Source of the DNA: Anthoceros angustus
Lineage: Eukaryota; Streptophyta; Anthocerotopsida; Anthocerotales; Anthocerotaceae
NCBI GenBank assembly: GCA_010909165.1
Contig: MU008186.1
Span: 558,001 to 622,000 of the forward strand
Direction of reading: 5' to 3'
DNA: 64,000 nt
Position 1 is the first letter of the stretch, and each line of letters starts with the position of its first letter. The position numbers and the translations under genes were made by a program. This document shows, piece by piece, positions 33,174 to 44,034 of this stretch. The notes beneath the pieces were generated by a model that had not been told where the DNA came from, ran no database searches, and saw nothing but the letters and a program-made list of their open reading frames with translations.

Positions 33174-33626
33174 ATGCACCAAGTTTGTTTAGAAGGCATT
33201 AGGCAGGCTGCTGGTACGCTGTCGGATTCAGGTGTAAACCCACCCGTCGCCGCAGTGGGAGGTAGTGGATCATCGGCCGGTGAAAGGCAGCATGTCATGG
33301 CAAATCGACTTGACGGGAATTCGAAGCAACCAAGCAGTGCATCTGCCGGGAAGCATCTTGTAGATGGCGGGAATCATCTCACAAGGGCATCTACAGGAAA
33401 GCAACCTAGCAGTTTCTCAGCTGGGATGCAACCGAGCAGTGCACCTGCGGGAAAGCATCCCTGCAATGCCATGGTGGGGAAACATCCTAGCATTGCATCT
33501 GCTCAGAGGTCTGCAGTACAACCAATTGCAAATGATCGGCGGCATCGTCGGTTTCGTCGGCCCGATCGTCGTGCCGGGGCCGTCCGGGTTTTGACTGTGA
33601 GACTTTGTGATTCTTCAAGGCTCTGA
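33174..33626 (+). CDS. Hypothetical 150-residue frame with short internal repeats
   Basis: An ATG-initiated frame contains degenerate repeats of the type QPSSxSAGKH: SKQPSSASAGKHL, GKQPSSFSAGMQ, QPSSAPAGKHP and VGKHPSIASAQ. The composition is serine-, alanine- and glycine-rich, as in disordered linkers. No family was recognised. It overlaps the previous 90-codon frame by one base and precedes the acidic frame at 33,638. It is probably part of a transposon-encoded linker. Expression is unknown. Confidence 0.3.
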   Translation: MHQVCLEGIRQAAGTLSDSGVNPPVAAVGGSGSSAGERQHVMANRLDGNSKQPSSASAGKHLVDGGNHLTRASTGKQPSSFSAGMQPSSAPAGKHPCNAMVGKHPSIASAQRSAVQPIANDRRHRRFRRPDRRAGAVRVLTVRLCDSSRL

Positions 33627-33637
33627 AGGAAGCTAGC

Positions 33638-33832
33638 TTGACCGGGTATGACGAGGATATGGAGAACGACGGTGAGGATACAGAGGACTATGCAGATGGC
33701 GTCCTACCCGCCGAGGAGGACGAAGATGATCAAGACGGCAAAGATGGGTCAGAAGCTGTGAAGGAGACCTGCGAGGCTAACGACAATGAGCATGACCTCG
33801 AGGTCCTGTCCCCACTACACGATTGTTCATAG
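33638..33832 (+). pseudogene. Acidic hypothetical frame of the tandem unit
   Basis: A 64-codon frame reads MTGYDEDMENDGEDTEDYAD, then AEEDEDDQDGKDGSEAVKE. More than a third of the residues are Asp or Glu. The second unit has the same block with frame changes near 34,475-34,620. Such acidic stretches are common in disordered regions of transposon-encoded nuclear proteins. No domain was identified. Confidence 0.3.
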
Positions 33833-33999
33833 CGGTCTTCAGGGGTTATGTTGGATCGCAGGAGGGTGCAGGCAGAGTCGCCGCCCGTGGAGAAGGCATC
33901 AAAGGCGGCGAGAGGAGGAGGGCGGAGATGGCAAACCAATCGATGAGAAGGCGCAGTTCATGTAGTGGCAAAGCCAAGAAGGCAAGGGCAAACGGGAGA

Positions 34000-34460
34000 A
34001 GCTTGCAATTGCAAGAGTCGAGGAGGAGGATGAACCGCTTCCCGTGTTTGTGGAGATTGCCAAGGATAGCGCGTGGCTGGCGATGACGAGGCTTGCTGCC
34101 ATCAAAGCAGATGCATGCCGAGACGTGGAAAGAGATGGTATAGCAATGAAGAGAGTGTGGGAGTCTACTCTGAAGCTGCCAATCAAGTGTTGCACTTCCA
34201 GGAATTGTACGGCCGGTGAGGAAGTTGGATCTCGCATGGGTAGAGGCTTTGATGCAAAAGATGAAGCATTGTCCCGGGTGGGTGGTGTGTTGCCCATGGT
34301 TGTGGTTGTGGATCGTGTGCATGATGGTGGAAAGAGGAGAGAGAGGAGGAGGCAAATTTCTCTCTCACATTGGGATGAGGCTTTAGGGTATACCTTCGTC
34401 CCTAGGAAGCTCCAGCCCCGGAAGGAGAGGAAGCTTTGTGATTCTTCAAGGCTGTATGGA
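34000..34460 (+). pseudogene. Unrecognised frame following the acidic stretch
   Basis: A frame reads EEEDEPLPVFVEIAKDSAWL, then AMTRLAAIKADA and RDVERDGIAMKRVWEST. The tail gives HWDEALGYTFVPRKLQPRKE. The style is that of a DNA-binding protein, but I cannot match it to a named family. The second tandem unit contains a shortened version near 34,830-34,930. Confidence 0.3.
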
Positions 34461-35180
34461 AGCTAGCTTGACATGACGAGGATATGGAGAACGACGGTGA
34501 GGACAGAGGACTATGATGGCGCCCTACCCGCCGAGGAGGACGAAGATGATCAAGACGGTGAAGATGGCTCTGAAGGAGACTGCGAGGCTAATGACGATGA
34601 GCATGACCTCGAGGTCCCGCCCCACTGCATGATTGCTCATAGCGGTCTTCGTGGGTTTGTTGATCGCAGGAGGGTGCGCAGAGTCGCCGCCTGTGGGAAT
34701 GCATCAAAGGCGAGGAGGAGCCGGAGATGGCAAACCAATCGATGAGAAGGCGCAGTTCATGTAGTGGCAAAGCCAAGAAGGCAAGGGCAAACGGGAGAAG
34801 CTTGCAATGCAAAGCCGGAGGAGGATGAACCGCGTGTTTGTGGAGATTGCCATGATAGCGCAAGACGATGAACTCGCCATCAAAAGTATGTGGAGACGTG
34901 GAAAGAGATGGTATAGCAATGAAGAGATGATCGTCGCCAATCAAGGCAAGGAATTGTATGCAAGTGGTGAGGAAGTTGGACGTGATGGGTAGAGGCTTTG
35001 ATGCAAAAGATGAAGCATTGTGTGGCTGGTGTCTGCCATCTGGTGCGGCAAGATCGTATCATGATGGTGTAGAGAAGAGGAGGAGGATCACTGAGAGAGT
35101 GGAGGTATTATACTTCATCAGGTTAGGAAGCTCCACAAAGAGAAGGAGCAGAAGCTTTAGTGATGTAAAACGATCTTGTC

Positions 35181-35713
35181 ACACCTAACTTAGACTAAGG
35201 GGAGTCAGTACATGGGCATACCCTTTGATCCGTCACGCTATCAAAGAAGACGCTGAGAATGAGATTACATTTTTCGTCTTAGGGGAAACCATTCCTTCAG
35301 GGCAAGGTCCATTGCCTCATCTGCATCACTAGTGGAAGAGTACAAGTGGATGGATGCATATGTGCTGGACTCACCGAGGACGAGATGAGGATCGTAGCCA
35401 CGGACCACAACACCATAGCGAGATGCCGGAAGACATTTACCTTCATGGACGAGTCGGCGGTGTCTCGGAGGTCGAAGGTTTGAAGTGTGGCGTGGATTGG
35501 AAGTTGATGTGTATGCATTAGGCAAGATCCCCAAGTGGGATGCGATAGCAGAAGGTTGATCACGCACGTGAATGACACCTTTGGATTATTGTGTGGCAAA
35601 GTTGGCGAAGAAGTGTGGAGGTATGTGGACGAGATTTTGAGAAGTGGGAATGCATCAAAGGGCGAGAGGAGGAGCCGGAGATGGCAAACCAATCGATGAG
35701 AAGGCGCAGTCCA
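35181..35713 (+). other. Partial further copy of the same repeat family
   Basis: 35,270-35,590 is homologous to 36,180-36,560 and 37,100-37,480 (AAACCATTCCTTC, TACAAGTGGATGGATGCATA, CACCGAGGACGAGATGAGG). The region therefore holds an older unit preceding the perfect 922-bp pair. No domain was recognised. Confidence 0.6.
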
Positions 35714-37557
35714 AGAAGGCAAGGGCAAACGGGAGAAGCAATTGCAAAGAGTCGGAGGAGGATGAGCGGAGAGAAGGAGGAAAGAGAAGCTGCCGCCATC
35801 AATGGGAGACGAAAGAGATGGTATAGCAATGAAGAGAGTGTGGAGGTATGTGGACGAGATTTTGAGAAGTGGGAATGCATCAAATTGTACGCGTGGTGAT
35901 GTTGGATCTCGCATGGGTAGAGGCTTTGATGCAAGAATGCAAGTGTTGCATGGTTGTCGCGAAGGATCGTAGCGATCAAAGAGGAGAGAGAGGAGTGAAC
36001 TCTCTCACATAGATGAGGCTGAGGATTTATATCAAGTGGTAGGAAGCTGTTAGGAAGGAGGAAGCTTTAGTGATTAGTCAGCAAAAAATGATTGTCCCAA
36101 CTGTGTGTTGTACATGGTTTTAATTGTGATCCGTCACAATGTGCTACAAGAGAATTTTGACGTTGAGAAGGTGGATGGGGATTACATTTTTCGCCTTGGG
36201 GGAAACCATTCCTTCCGTGCAAGGTCCCTACTGCCTCATCTGCACTACCCAGTGGAAGAGTACAAGTGGATGGATGCATATGTGCTGGACTCACCGAGGA
36301 CGAGATGAGGATCGTAGCCACGGACCACAACACCATAGCGACGCCAAGACATTTACCTTCATGGACCGGTGCGCTACATCGTAAGTGAGGCCGCCCCTGA
36401 GGTCGAAGGTTTGAAGTGACGTGGATTGGAAGCTAGATGTGTATGCACGACGGTGATCCCCAAGTGGGATGCGCCCAAGCATGGCCCCAAGGTGCGTGAT
36501 CACCGTGGACAATAGGACACCGGATTATTGTGTGGCAAAGTTGACGAAGAAGTGTGGAGGTATGTGGACGAGATTTTGAGAAGTGGGAATGTAAGCAACC
36601 ACCGAGCAGATAGATGCCGAGCACTAGCAGTGACAAGAAGGCAAGGGCAAACGGGAGAAGCAATTGCAAAGAGTCGGAGGAGGATGAGCGGAGAGAAGGA
36701 GGAAAGAGAAGCTGCCGCCATCAATGGGAGACGAAAGAGATGGTATAGCAATGAAGAGAGTGTGGAGGTATGTGGACGAGATTTTGAGAAGTGGGAATGC
36801 ATCAAATTGTACGCGTGGTGATGTTGGATCTCGCATGGGTAGAGGCTTTGATGCAAGAATGCAAGTGTTGCATGGTTGTCGCGAAGGATCGTAGCGATCA
36901 AAGAGGAGAGAGAGGAGTGAACTCTCTCACATAGATGAGGCTGAGGATTTATATCAAGTGGTAGGAAGCTGTTAGGAAGGAGGAAGCTTTAGTGATTAGT
37001 CAGCAAAAAATGATTGTCCCAACTGTGTGTTGTACATGGTTTTAATTGTGATCCGTCACAATGTGCTACAAGAGAATTTTGACGTTGAGAAGGTGGATGG
37101 GGATTACATTTTTCGCCTTGGGGGAAACCATTCCTTCCGTGCAAGGTCCCTACTGCCTCATCTGCACTACCCAGTGGAAGAGTACAAGTGGATGGATGCA
37201 TATGTGCTGGACTCACCGAGGACGAGATGAGGATCGTAGCCACGGACCACAACACCATAGCGACGCCAAGACATTTACCTTCATGGACCGGTGCGCTACA
37301 TCGTAAGTGAGGCCGCCCCTGAGGTCGAAGGTTTGAAGTGACGTGGATTGGAAGCTAGATGTGTATGCACGACGGTGATCCCCAAGTGGGATGCGCCCAA
37401 GCATGGCCCCAAGGTGCGTGATCACCGTGGACAATAGGACACCGGATTATTGTGTGGCAAAGTTGACGAAGAAGTGTGGAGGTATGTGGACGAGATTTTG
37501 AGAAGTGGGAATGTAAGCAACCACCGAGCAGATAGATGCCGAGCACTAGCAATAAAC
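35714..37557 (+). repeat. Near-perfect tandem duplication, period 922 bp
   Basis: 35,714-36,635 is repeated as 36,636-37,557 with no difference noticed by eye apart from the ends. Encoded frames include VDGDYIFRLGGNHSFRARSL, LHYPVEEYKWMDAYVLDSPR and EVWRYVDEILRSGN. The identity implies a recent event or an assembly artefact. Confidence 0.93.
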
Positions 37558-37559
37558 AA

Positions 37560-39221
37560 AGGCTACAAGGAAGTCGAAATGCAGCCGAGAGATCTTGTGG
37601 TCATCGATGTGAAGGAATCGGATGTTCCGTGAGGTGGAAGTGTTTTCGGTGTCGAGCACTCGGCGCAACAACAATTTGAAGAAGGCATGCATGAAGGTTT
37701 TGGCTGGAGAAATGAGCTTGAAGCAAATGCAAGAGTGGGTGGAGAAGGCCAAAAATTGAACCTCATTCACATCACCCTTGCGAAGAACTTGTGAGACTTT
37801 CCAGTTAGGGATCGATACCCTCAATACGACGGTGGAGCGGATCGCAACTTTCAACGGCATTCAAAAATATGGTAAGTGATATGGATAAGCAAGCCGGTGC
37901 ATGTGATATGTACCATACACAAATTTGCTTGTTGGCGCAGGGTTTGTTTCCACGTCTGACAGTTGGAACTTTGCCATTGCATCCAGCGGGCCAATGCCTG
38001 TCTCGAGTGGAGTGCACTCCCTGACAATTTCAAGGAACATGTTTTGAAAGCCAAAGCTTGGAGGATAATGGCAGATGAGCAGCGACAATTGTTGGAGGCC
38101 TCCAATTCCGAAAAGTTAAAGACTTTCAGGGATGAGAGAACTGCAGGTAGGTATAGTATGTGGCAACATCGTGCGGATGGCCCGTTCTAGAACCCCGTCC
38201 GTATGATGATTACATTGGACTTGCCCCGAGGGTTGAATTTGGATGCAAACTCCAGGGAGTATGACACGCGGCTCAATCGTGAGGAATTTGAGAAGATCAT
38301 AATGACATTCCAGGCATCACAACGTCGAGGTTTTTCGAGTCGGTATTATTCATTCGATGATATGTCCATGGTTCGTGAAGTTTTGCTTGCGGCATGTAAA
38401 GGTGGTGTCATCACGCTTACACAAAACTAATGTGGCACCCTCCAGATAAGTCAGTATGATGCGGTGATTACATCACCAGGCGCAGCTCCTTAAAGCGGGA
38501 TTATGCCTCAAGATTTCTCCCTCAAAGGAGGATGTTATGAATGACTGCGGAGGGTTGACAACTTGCTTTCTTGAGAAGGTCATGGAACATAAGCTATGTT
38601 ACAACACAGATGATAGGGTGGTTTCCTACGAAGCCCATTAGATTGTTGAGGAAGTTGATTGAGCTGTACACAATGGAAGGCGAGTGGGTCCTAGATGGAT
38701 GTGCAAGATCTGGTTCGGGTATGGTAGCGACCCTCAAGTCGCAATGTCATTTCGATGACGTAGATCCCAGCAAAGGTGCAATTCATTCATGGCTCAATCG
38801 ATGGACAAGCGCCAAGCGAGGAGGAGGAGGTGGGAGATGTTGGCGGGTATGCACCCAAGACGTGCGACAAAGAGCCCATGGTGAACACATCGCGGAGGCG
38901 AGGTTGTTTTGTGGGTCCGGCGGTGCAAGACAAAGAGGCTGCACAGTTGGAGGCGTGTCAGATCTACTTACGACTGGTGTTGTAGGACATGTGTCGACAA
39001 ATGCAGGGGAAGTTAGTGAGAAAGGCGCAGTGCACATTGGCGAGATGGCTGGAGAAGAGGGTTTTGCTGCAACATTGGGGGGGGCTGATGTAGAAGAGGT
39101 CCATCCCCTTGAGACGGCGACCGAGAAGTATGATGGCCAAATTGACTCTCCAGACAGCGCCTGGGTGGACAGCCAGAAAAATCTTATGGCATATGAATCT
39201 GAGATTGGTAGAGAGGTGTGA
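37560..39221 (+). pseudogene. Beta-class DNA N6/N4-methyltransferase-like gene, degenerate
   Basis: The plus frame at 38,203-38,430 reads MITLDLPRGLNLD, where LDLPRGL stands at the DPPY-type catalytic motif IV. EEFEKIIMTFQA, YSFDDMSMVREVLLAACKGG and, after a frame change, MWHPPDKS follow. The 38,571 frame gives FPTKPIRLLRKLIELYTMEG then EWVLDGCARSGSGMVATL, the AdoMet-binding FxGxG motif I. Motif IV before motif I is the beta-class order of N6_N4_Mtase enzymes. An upstream frame (37,963-38,190) reads KEHVLKAKAWRIMADEQRQL. A Gly/Arg-rich tail runs to a stop at 39,221. Stops at 38,191 and 38,428 and frameshifts show decay. The motif IV residues differ from DPPY/NPPY, so activity is doubtful even in an intact copy. 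It is probably element-encoded. Confidence 0.6.
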
Positions 39222-40337
39222 GGGCTAGGAAATCTGCAGACGACCAGTTTGGTTGCTTTTTGTGTTGGACTCCAAACATTGTGAGACAACTTGTGTTGTA
39301 GACAACGGCCCCCAAGTCTTGCACAACCACAGTGATAAAGGCTATTGTGTCCATGGTGTCCCATTGATCTAAGCTCGCTTGACCATTTTTTCATTCACGA
39401 TGGTCGCTTTCGCATGGTACAAACATCGGCGCACAATAGCCATCATCGATGCATGCATATCCTTCAATCGAACACCGGAAAGGGGAGCGAACTACGTCCG
39501 CCCAATCTACATGCACCGCACGTTGGCGACATTGGTGTGCAGGTTGTCCCCTGCGAGATTGAGGCGTGGAAGGCGGTAGTGGCACCCGATTCGAGCCTCA
39601 TCCGTGAAGTGTCGAGACCTTATCGAATTGCAAATCGCATATATGGCGGGCGCTTATAACCGAATAGCGAAATGCATTGCTATAAAATTCGGTCAACATA
39701 CACCGAAGTGCATTGTGGTGGAAAGCCATCATGGCGGGTGAATCGCGGACATGATGAATGCATTCATCATATGCATGTAAAGAGATGTCGACACGATGCA
39801 TGGAATGACCGCATTGACCCCGCAATTGTAAATAGATTCGCATGGTGTGTCCGAAGGCCAGCTACGAAGTTGAGATTTCATCAATTTCAATTGCAACCTC
39901 GGGCTGCACTAAAATGGATTCATACCATTCGCACATTTACCGGATGTCCGGGGTCATATAAGAACATTGCATTGTGCCTCGCTCCTTTTTTTCTAGTCAG
40001 TTTATGGTCGTGTAAACTCATTTTGTGGACATCTTTTTTATATCCATTATGTGCGGCCTATAAATTGCATGTATCTGTCTTCAAGAATTGGCAGTTGTTT
40101 TATGAGAACTTGGAGGAGTGTAGACCATGTGAAGGTCTTATTACCTTAAAACCAGTGAAATGCATGGTTTCATTCTTAACGTCACATCTTTATCATGCAA
40201 TTTTTTTCCTAAATTTTGAAAATTATGAAATTCAGGCTTTTTCGTTTCCAGGCCCCAAATTTCACCCCCTCAAAACCAGAGACGAGGAGCCGTCTCCAGG
40301 TCTTAGGAGACCTTGTTGAATCGGTTCAGGTGAAGAC
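39222..40337. other. No gene recognised
   Basis: Plus frames of about 104 codons (39,345-39,659) and 215 codons (39,672-40,319) are open. The latter is rich in His, Cys and Phe, ending SFPGPKFHPLKTRDEEPSP, and no domain is recognisable. The words GAATGCATTCATCATATGCAT and related inverted words suggest non-coding element sequence. Confidence 0.45.
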
Positions 40338-41548
40338 GTGGAAGGTACCGACAACGAAAGGAAGGAGGTCGTCGGGGAAGAGCTAGTGTATCAGAGGGAG
40401 AGCGAGTCGGAGCTACCACACCATGAGCGGGGTTTAAATCGAGTTGCAGGCCCGGGATCGCTCCGTCGTTGGAACTTTCGCAGTGGTGGATCCACCTCCA
40501 CAACAAGTGAGACAGAGAGTGAGGAAAGCGGAGTGGGCAATGGTGAATTTTCTGCATGGTCCGAGGATCTTGCAGAACGGCTTGATCGAATCAGTGTTCA
40601 ACTCACGACCTTGGGGAATTCATCTAGCGGGGATATCGCATCAACATCGTACCCTAGTCTGCTAAGACATACCGCAGGGCGCCGTTGATCAATTCACCGC
40701 AAAGAAGAGAAGGGAATGCGAGTACATCGAGATCCTTTGGGCTGAGCATCATGAGCGGAACCGGAGGACATGGAGGATTGCCACAACCCCACAGTCGCCA
40801 GCAATATGTCAAGTTTGGGGAGAAGAAGAAGGGCGACGATGCGGAAGCATTTGTCAAGACTTTTGAACATGTATCTCATGCCAATTTGGAGGATACGGTC
40901 GATGACCGGCTGCGTATCTTTCCTAGGCTGCTCAGGGGGCACGCTCAGCAGTGGTACAGCAGAACTTACGGTGCAAGTGCGCCAATGGATTGGGATGCTT
41001 TGAAAGTCGCGTTTCTGAATCGTTTTCGAGGACTCAGTTATGCACATCACACCCTAGCAAAATTGAGAACCCTCCGTAGGAAGAAGAGGGAATCCTTGTT
41101 CAATTATGTTGAACTATTCTACGGATACTTGGATCGAGTTCCGAAGTGTACGTCAGTGACCCCAGGAAACCCTCCCACATCCGGGTACTCACAGGAACAA
41201 GCGTTGGACTGGTTTGTGAGTGGGTTGTCTAGAAAGATGGAGGTACACTGCAGGCGCGGGACTAAAACGTTGGCTGGAGCAATCCGTTTGGCAGAAGAGT
41301 GGGGGTCAGCCGAGTTGGGAAGGAGGAGGAAAACGAGGCGGAGTCATAAGAAGAGAAAGGGGACCAGGAGGTCCAGCTCTTCCTCTTCTTCCTCATCCGC
41401 ATCCACCTCATCACCTTCTTCTAGAAGTGAGGAGGGTGGTACCCAGGAGAGCTCTACGACAGATGAGGAATCCGAGAAAGCTTACGAACGACGCATGCGG
41501 AAGGACTTGGAAAAGGTTAAGAAACGGGTGGAGGAAGCGGTAATCTAA
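40338..41548 (+). pseudogene. Ty3/gypsy-type retrotransposon Gag
   Basis: Two overlapping frames form the gene. 40,338-40,688 reads an acidic N-terminal part (ESGVGNGEFSAWSEDLAERL). The 40,685-41,548 frame carries the Retrotrans_gag domain: FVKTFEHVSHANLEDTVDDR, PRLLRGHAQQWYSRTYG, WDALKVAFLNRFRGLSYAHH, LRTLRRKKRESLFNYVELF and QALDWFVSGLSRKMEVHC. A basic RRRKTRRSHKKRKGTRR stretch and a Ser-rich tail follow. Gag packages element RNA. One frameshift joins the halves. No CCHC knuckle, protease, reverse transcriptase or integrase follows, and no LTRs were found. It is an orphan gag from a truncated element. Confidence 0.85.
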
Positions 41549-42290
41549 CACCCCCTTAAGCCTGCAGCATCGAACGGCAGTCCGGGCGTGGTGATGACCG
41601 ACGGCCTGTGAGAACCATGTCAAGACAAGCGCCCATAGGTGTCACTTGACGTCGGTTGTTACACTCGATTGGCGTGGCTAAGATTGTTAAGATGGCCTCC
41701 CACATCGCCACAAGCCCGGGTTATCGAACTCTTCCTCTTGGTGAACTGCTCACCGCTTGGCCAAGACCAAGCAGAGCAAGCGTGCTCACTCACCGGCTGT
41801 GGAGCGCCCTAAGAGGAGAAGGAAGGAGGAGCAGGCTGACTGAACACGCAATCCTGAAAGCAAGAGGGAGGATGACTCGGACAGCTGGGATTCCCGACAC
41901 ACAATTAGAGCTTATGCCTGCCTTGGTGGGTATAAAATCAGCCTGTCTGTAAGGCTGTGCTGGAAAGCGCCAGAACCAGAGGCAGAGGGAGAAGGGACAG
42001 CTGCAATGGAGGACATGGGGAGCCACGCTAGTCTGCTACTGCCTCTCCAGCGAACAATTGATTTGCTGGAGAAGTTCAAAAAGAGGGAGAAGAGGGAATC
42101 TGAATCTGTCACAAGCAGGTGATTAGATGGTAGTGGAGCTTCATCCATCTGCGTGCAAACTGTGGGAACTAACAGCTGTGCTGGTGGCCTTGTGCAGGGA
42201 GTGACATGACCAACAACAGCATGACAGTAAGAAACGTATCACCACATCAAATCTAAGGACACAGGGCCTCATCCCCCAAACATCCTGTAA
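41549..42290. other. No gene recognised
   Basis: The stretch between the gypsy Gag stop and the copia remnant has no recognisable coding sequence or LTR. It may be 3' remnant sequence of the gypsy element. Confidence 0.5.
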
Positions 42291-42291
42291 G

Positions 42292-43970
42292 TTATTCTGT
42301 GTGAAAATAGGGCTGGTAGTCAAGTAGCCCTAGTCCTTCCATATGCTTGAAGTGCTTGTCCTTTGGAAGGGCCTTCGTCAAGATGTAAGCTGTGTTATCT
42401 TCGGTTGGGACATAGAGGACCTTGGTTATTCCCCTTTCAGCTGCATCTCTGACATAATGATGGTGTATTTCGATATGCTTTGTGCGCGCGTGGAAACGAG
42501 GATTCGACACGAGAGCTATAGCAGACTGGTTATCACACTTGAGGTGAGTGGGTCCTGCTTGTGTCTGTCCAATATCAGCAAGGAAGGACTGTTAAGTTTA
42601 GTAAGAGTTACATAACCCTAGCCAATAGTCAGGCGAGTTAGGCTAACCTAGCTCGTTAAGCGAACAGTCGCAGCCCTACGAAGGGGTGCCCGGGTCCCCT
42701 ATAAAAGGGCCCCTAACCTATGAATTTTCTAATCTTTTCTAATTCATGCTTCCGCTATTTTCTATACATTAGGAAAGTTCACAAGGACCTTGCCCACTCA
42801 ATTTCCTTAGTGGCATCGGTAAGAGATTTATACTCTGCCTCGGTACTCGATAACGCTATCTCGTTTGCTTTTTGCAGCTCCAACTAACGGCAGCCTGGGC
42901 AAGGAGGAAGACATATGTCGAGAGACTCTTCCTGGAATCGCTATCCAAAGCCCAATCTGCATCTGTGAAGCCATGTAAGGTAAGTGGGGACTGTCCAATG
43001 TGTTTTAACATAGGCCATAGTAGTGGGTTCCTCGTAAATATCGAAAGATGCGTTTGTTGGCAGTCTAGTGTGCTCGACCTGGATTCTCCAAAAACTCGGA
43101 AATTGTGCTAACTGAGTGTTGGATGTCAGGTCGAGTCCAGTTGCTGACAAAAATCAAGCTACCTACTACATGCCGATAAGGCACATCTGCCATATCTCGC
43201 CTTGTACGCATATCCAGACATTCGTAGTAAGCTTGGCACCTCACCCTACCGGCGACGGTGGTGGGCTTGAAGCATGTTCAACTTATGTAAGATCTCTGCT
43301 ATGTACTTTTGTTGATGGATGATTAGGAGTCTTTCAGATCTGACCCGAAGCAGCTGGAGACCTAAGCAGAACCGAAGATCCCCACTATCAGTCATCTCGA
43401 AAGTCTTGTTAAGAAGACCCTTGACGTGTGCAAGAAGTTCAGTGCTGTTGGCAGCCAGTATTACGTCATCAACATACAGTGCCATAAGGACATAATTGGC
43501 TCCATCTTGCAGGACATATACATTGGAGTCTGCATGCATTGGCGAAAGCCAAGGGACTTCAGTGCTTTGTCACAACGCTTGTACCATCGTTCTGCACTTT
43601 GCTTGAGCCCATAGAGGCATTTGATGAGTAAACATACATAGTCTGGATGTGCAGAATCGACATAGCCTTCTGGCTGCTCCATGTACAACTCTTCTTCAAG
43701 GATGCCATGGAGAAAAGCCGTGCAAACATCCATCTGCTAGAGTTCTAAATCGTGCTCTGCTGCAAGGGCAAGTATAAGCCGAATGGACTAAGCACGGACC
43801 ACAGGTGAGAAGGTTTCATGTGATAGGTTTGCGGTTTGCGATTTGCAGGTCGAGGGACAAGAGGCCAAGTCCCATTTTTCATCAGGCTGTTATACTCGTC
43901 ATCAACAACGAACGTCCATTTTTCTTTATCCGGACCTGTGAATGCTTCTTTCAGTGTGGAAGGCTGTGGG
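42292..43970 (-). pseudogene. Ty1/copia Pol remnant (RT-RNase H), minus strand
   Basis: Read from 43,970 down: EAFTGPDKEKWTFVVDDEYN, then (43,733-43,461) MDVCTAFLHGILEEELYMEQ and CLLIKCLYGLKQSAERWYKR, then (43,539-43,246) MALYVDDVILAANSTELLAH with the YVDD active site and FEMTDSGDLRFCLGLQLLR. The RNase H part reads HGFTDADWALDSDSRKSLST, LAQAAVSWSCKKQ, IALSSTEAEYKSLTDATKE and, beyond a nested LTR, SNPRFHARTKHIEIHHHYVR and LTKALPKDKHF. Gag, protease and integrase are absent, and several frameshifts occur. It is of the same superfamily as the complete element at 45.6 kb but clearly a different, older copy. Confidence 0.88.
42590..42782 (+). mobile_element. Solo LTR nested in the copia RNase H sequence
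   Basis: A 193-bp block starting TGTTAAGTTTAGTAAG and ending AAAGTTCAC interrupts the RNase H frame exactly between WARS and the FLADIGQTQ-like continuation. It is flanked by AAGGAC at 42,584-42,589 and 42,783-42,788. A TATAAAA box lies near 42,700, and a GCTTCCGCT word is shared with the LTRs of the 45.6-kb element. Removing block and one repeat restores the coding frame. If the LTR ends in TG...CA, one extra C remains at the right junction. Confidence 0.8.
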
Positions 43971-44025
43971 AACTAACGGCACTGGGCAAGGAGGAAGACA
44001 TATGTCGAGAGACTCTTCCCGAACG
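43968..44025 (-). other. Short displaced copy of copia RNase H sequence
   Basis: GGCAAGGAGGAAGACATATG followed by TCGAGAGACTCTTCC at about 43,984-44,018 repeats 42,897-42,931, which encodes part of RNase H on the minus strand. The copy is about 1.1 kb away in the same orientation and ends where the G-rich block starts. Confidence 0.8.
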
Positions 44026-44034
44026 TGAAAAGTA

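Larger units (their letters stand above)
33600..35180 (+). repeat. Diverged tandem duplication, period about 0.84 kb
   Basis: The sequence GATTCTTCAAGGCT followed by GGAAGCTAGCTTGAC occurs at about 33,610 and 34,439. Downstream blocks (GACGAGGATATGGAGAACGA, GCGCAGTTCATGTAGTGGCA, GAAAGAGATGGTATAGCAAT) recur in the same order. Unit 2 is shorter through many small deletions. Encoded frames are acidic (MENDGEDTEDY, PAEEDEDDQD), then basic (KKARANGRS). Confidence 0.85.

Noticed and set aside
42897-42931. RNase H sequence repeated at 43,984-44,018 as an LTR or target duplication
   Set aside because: It is internal coding sequence of the copia remnant, not an end, and the copies are not at element borders.
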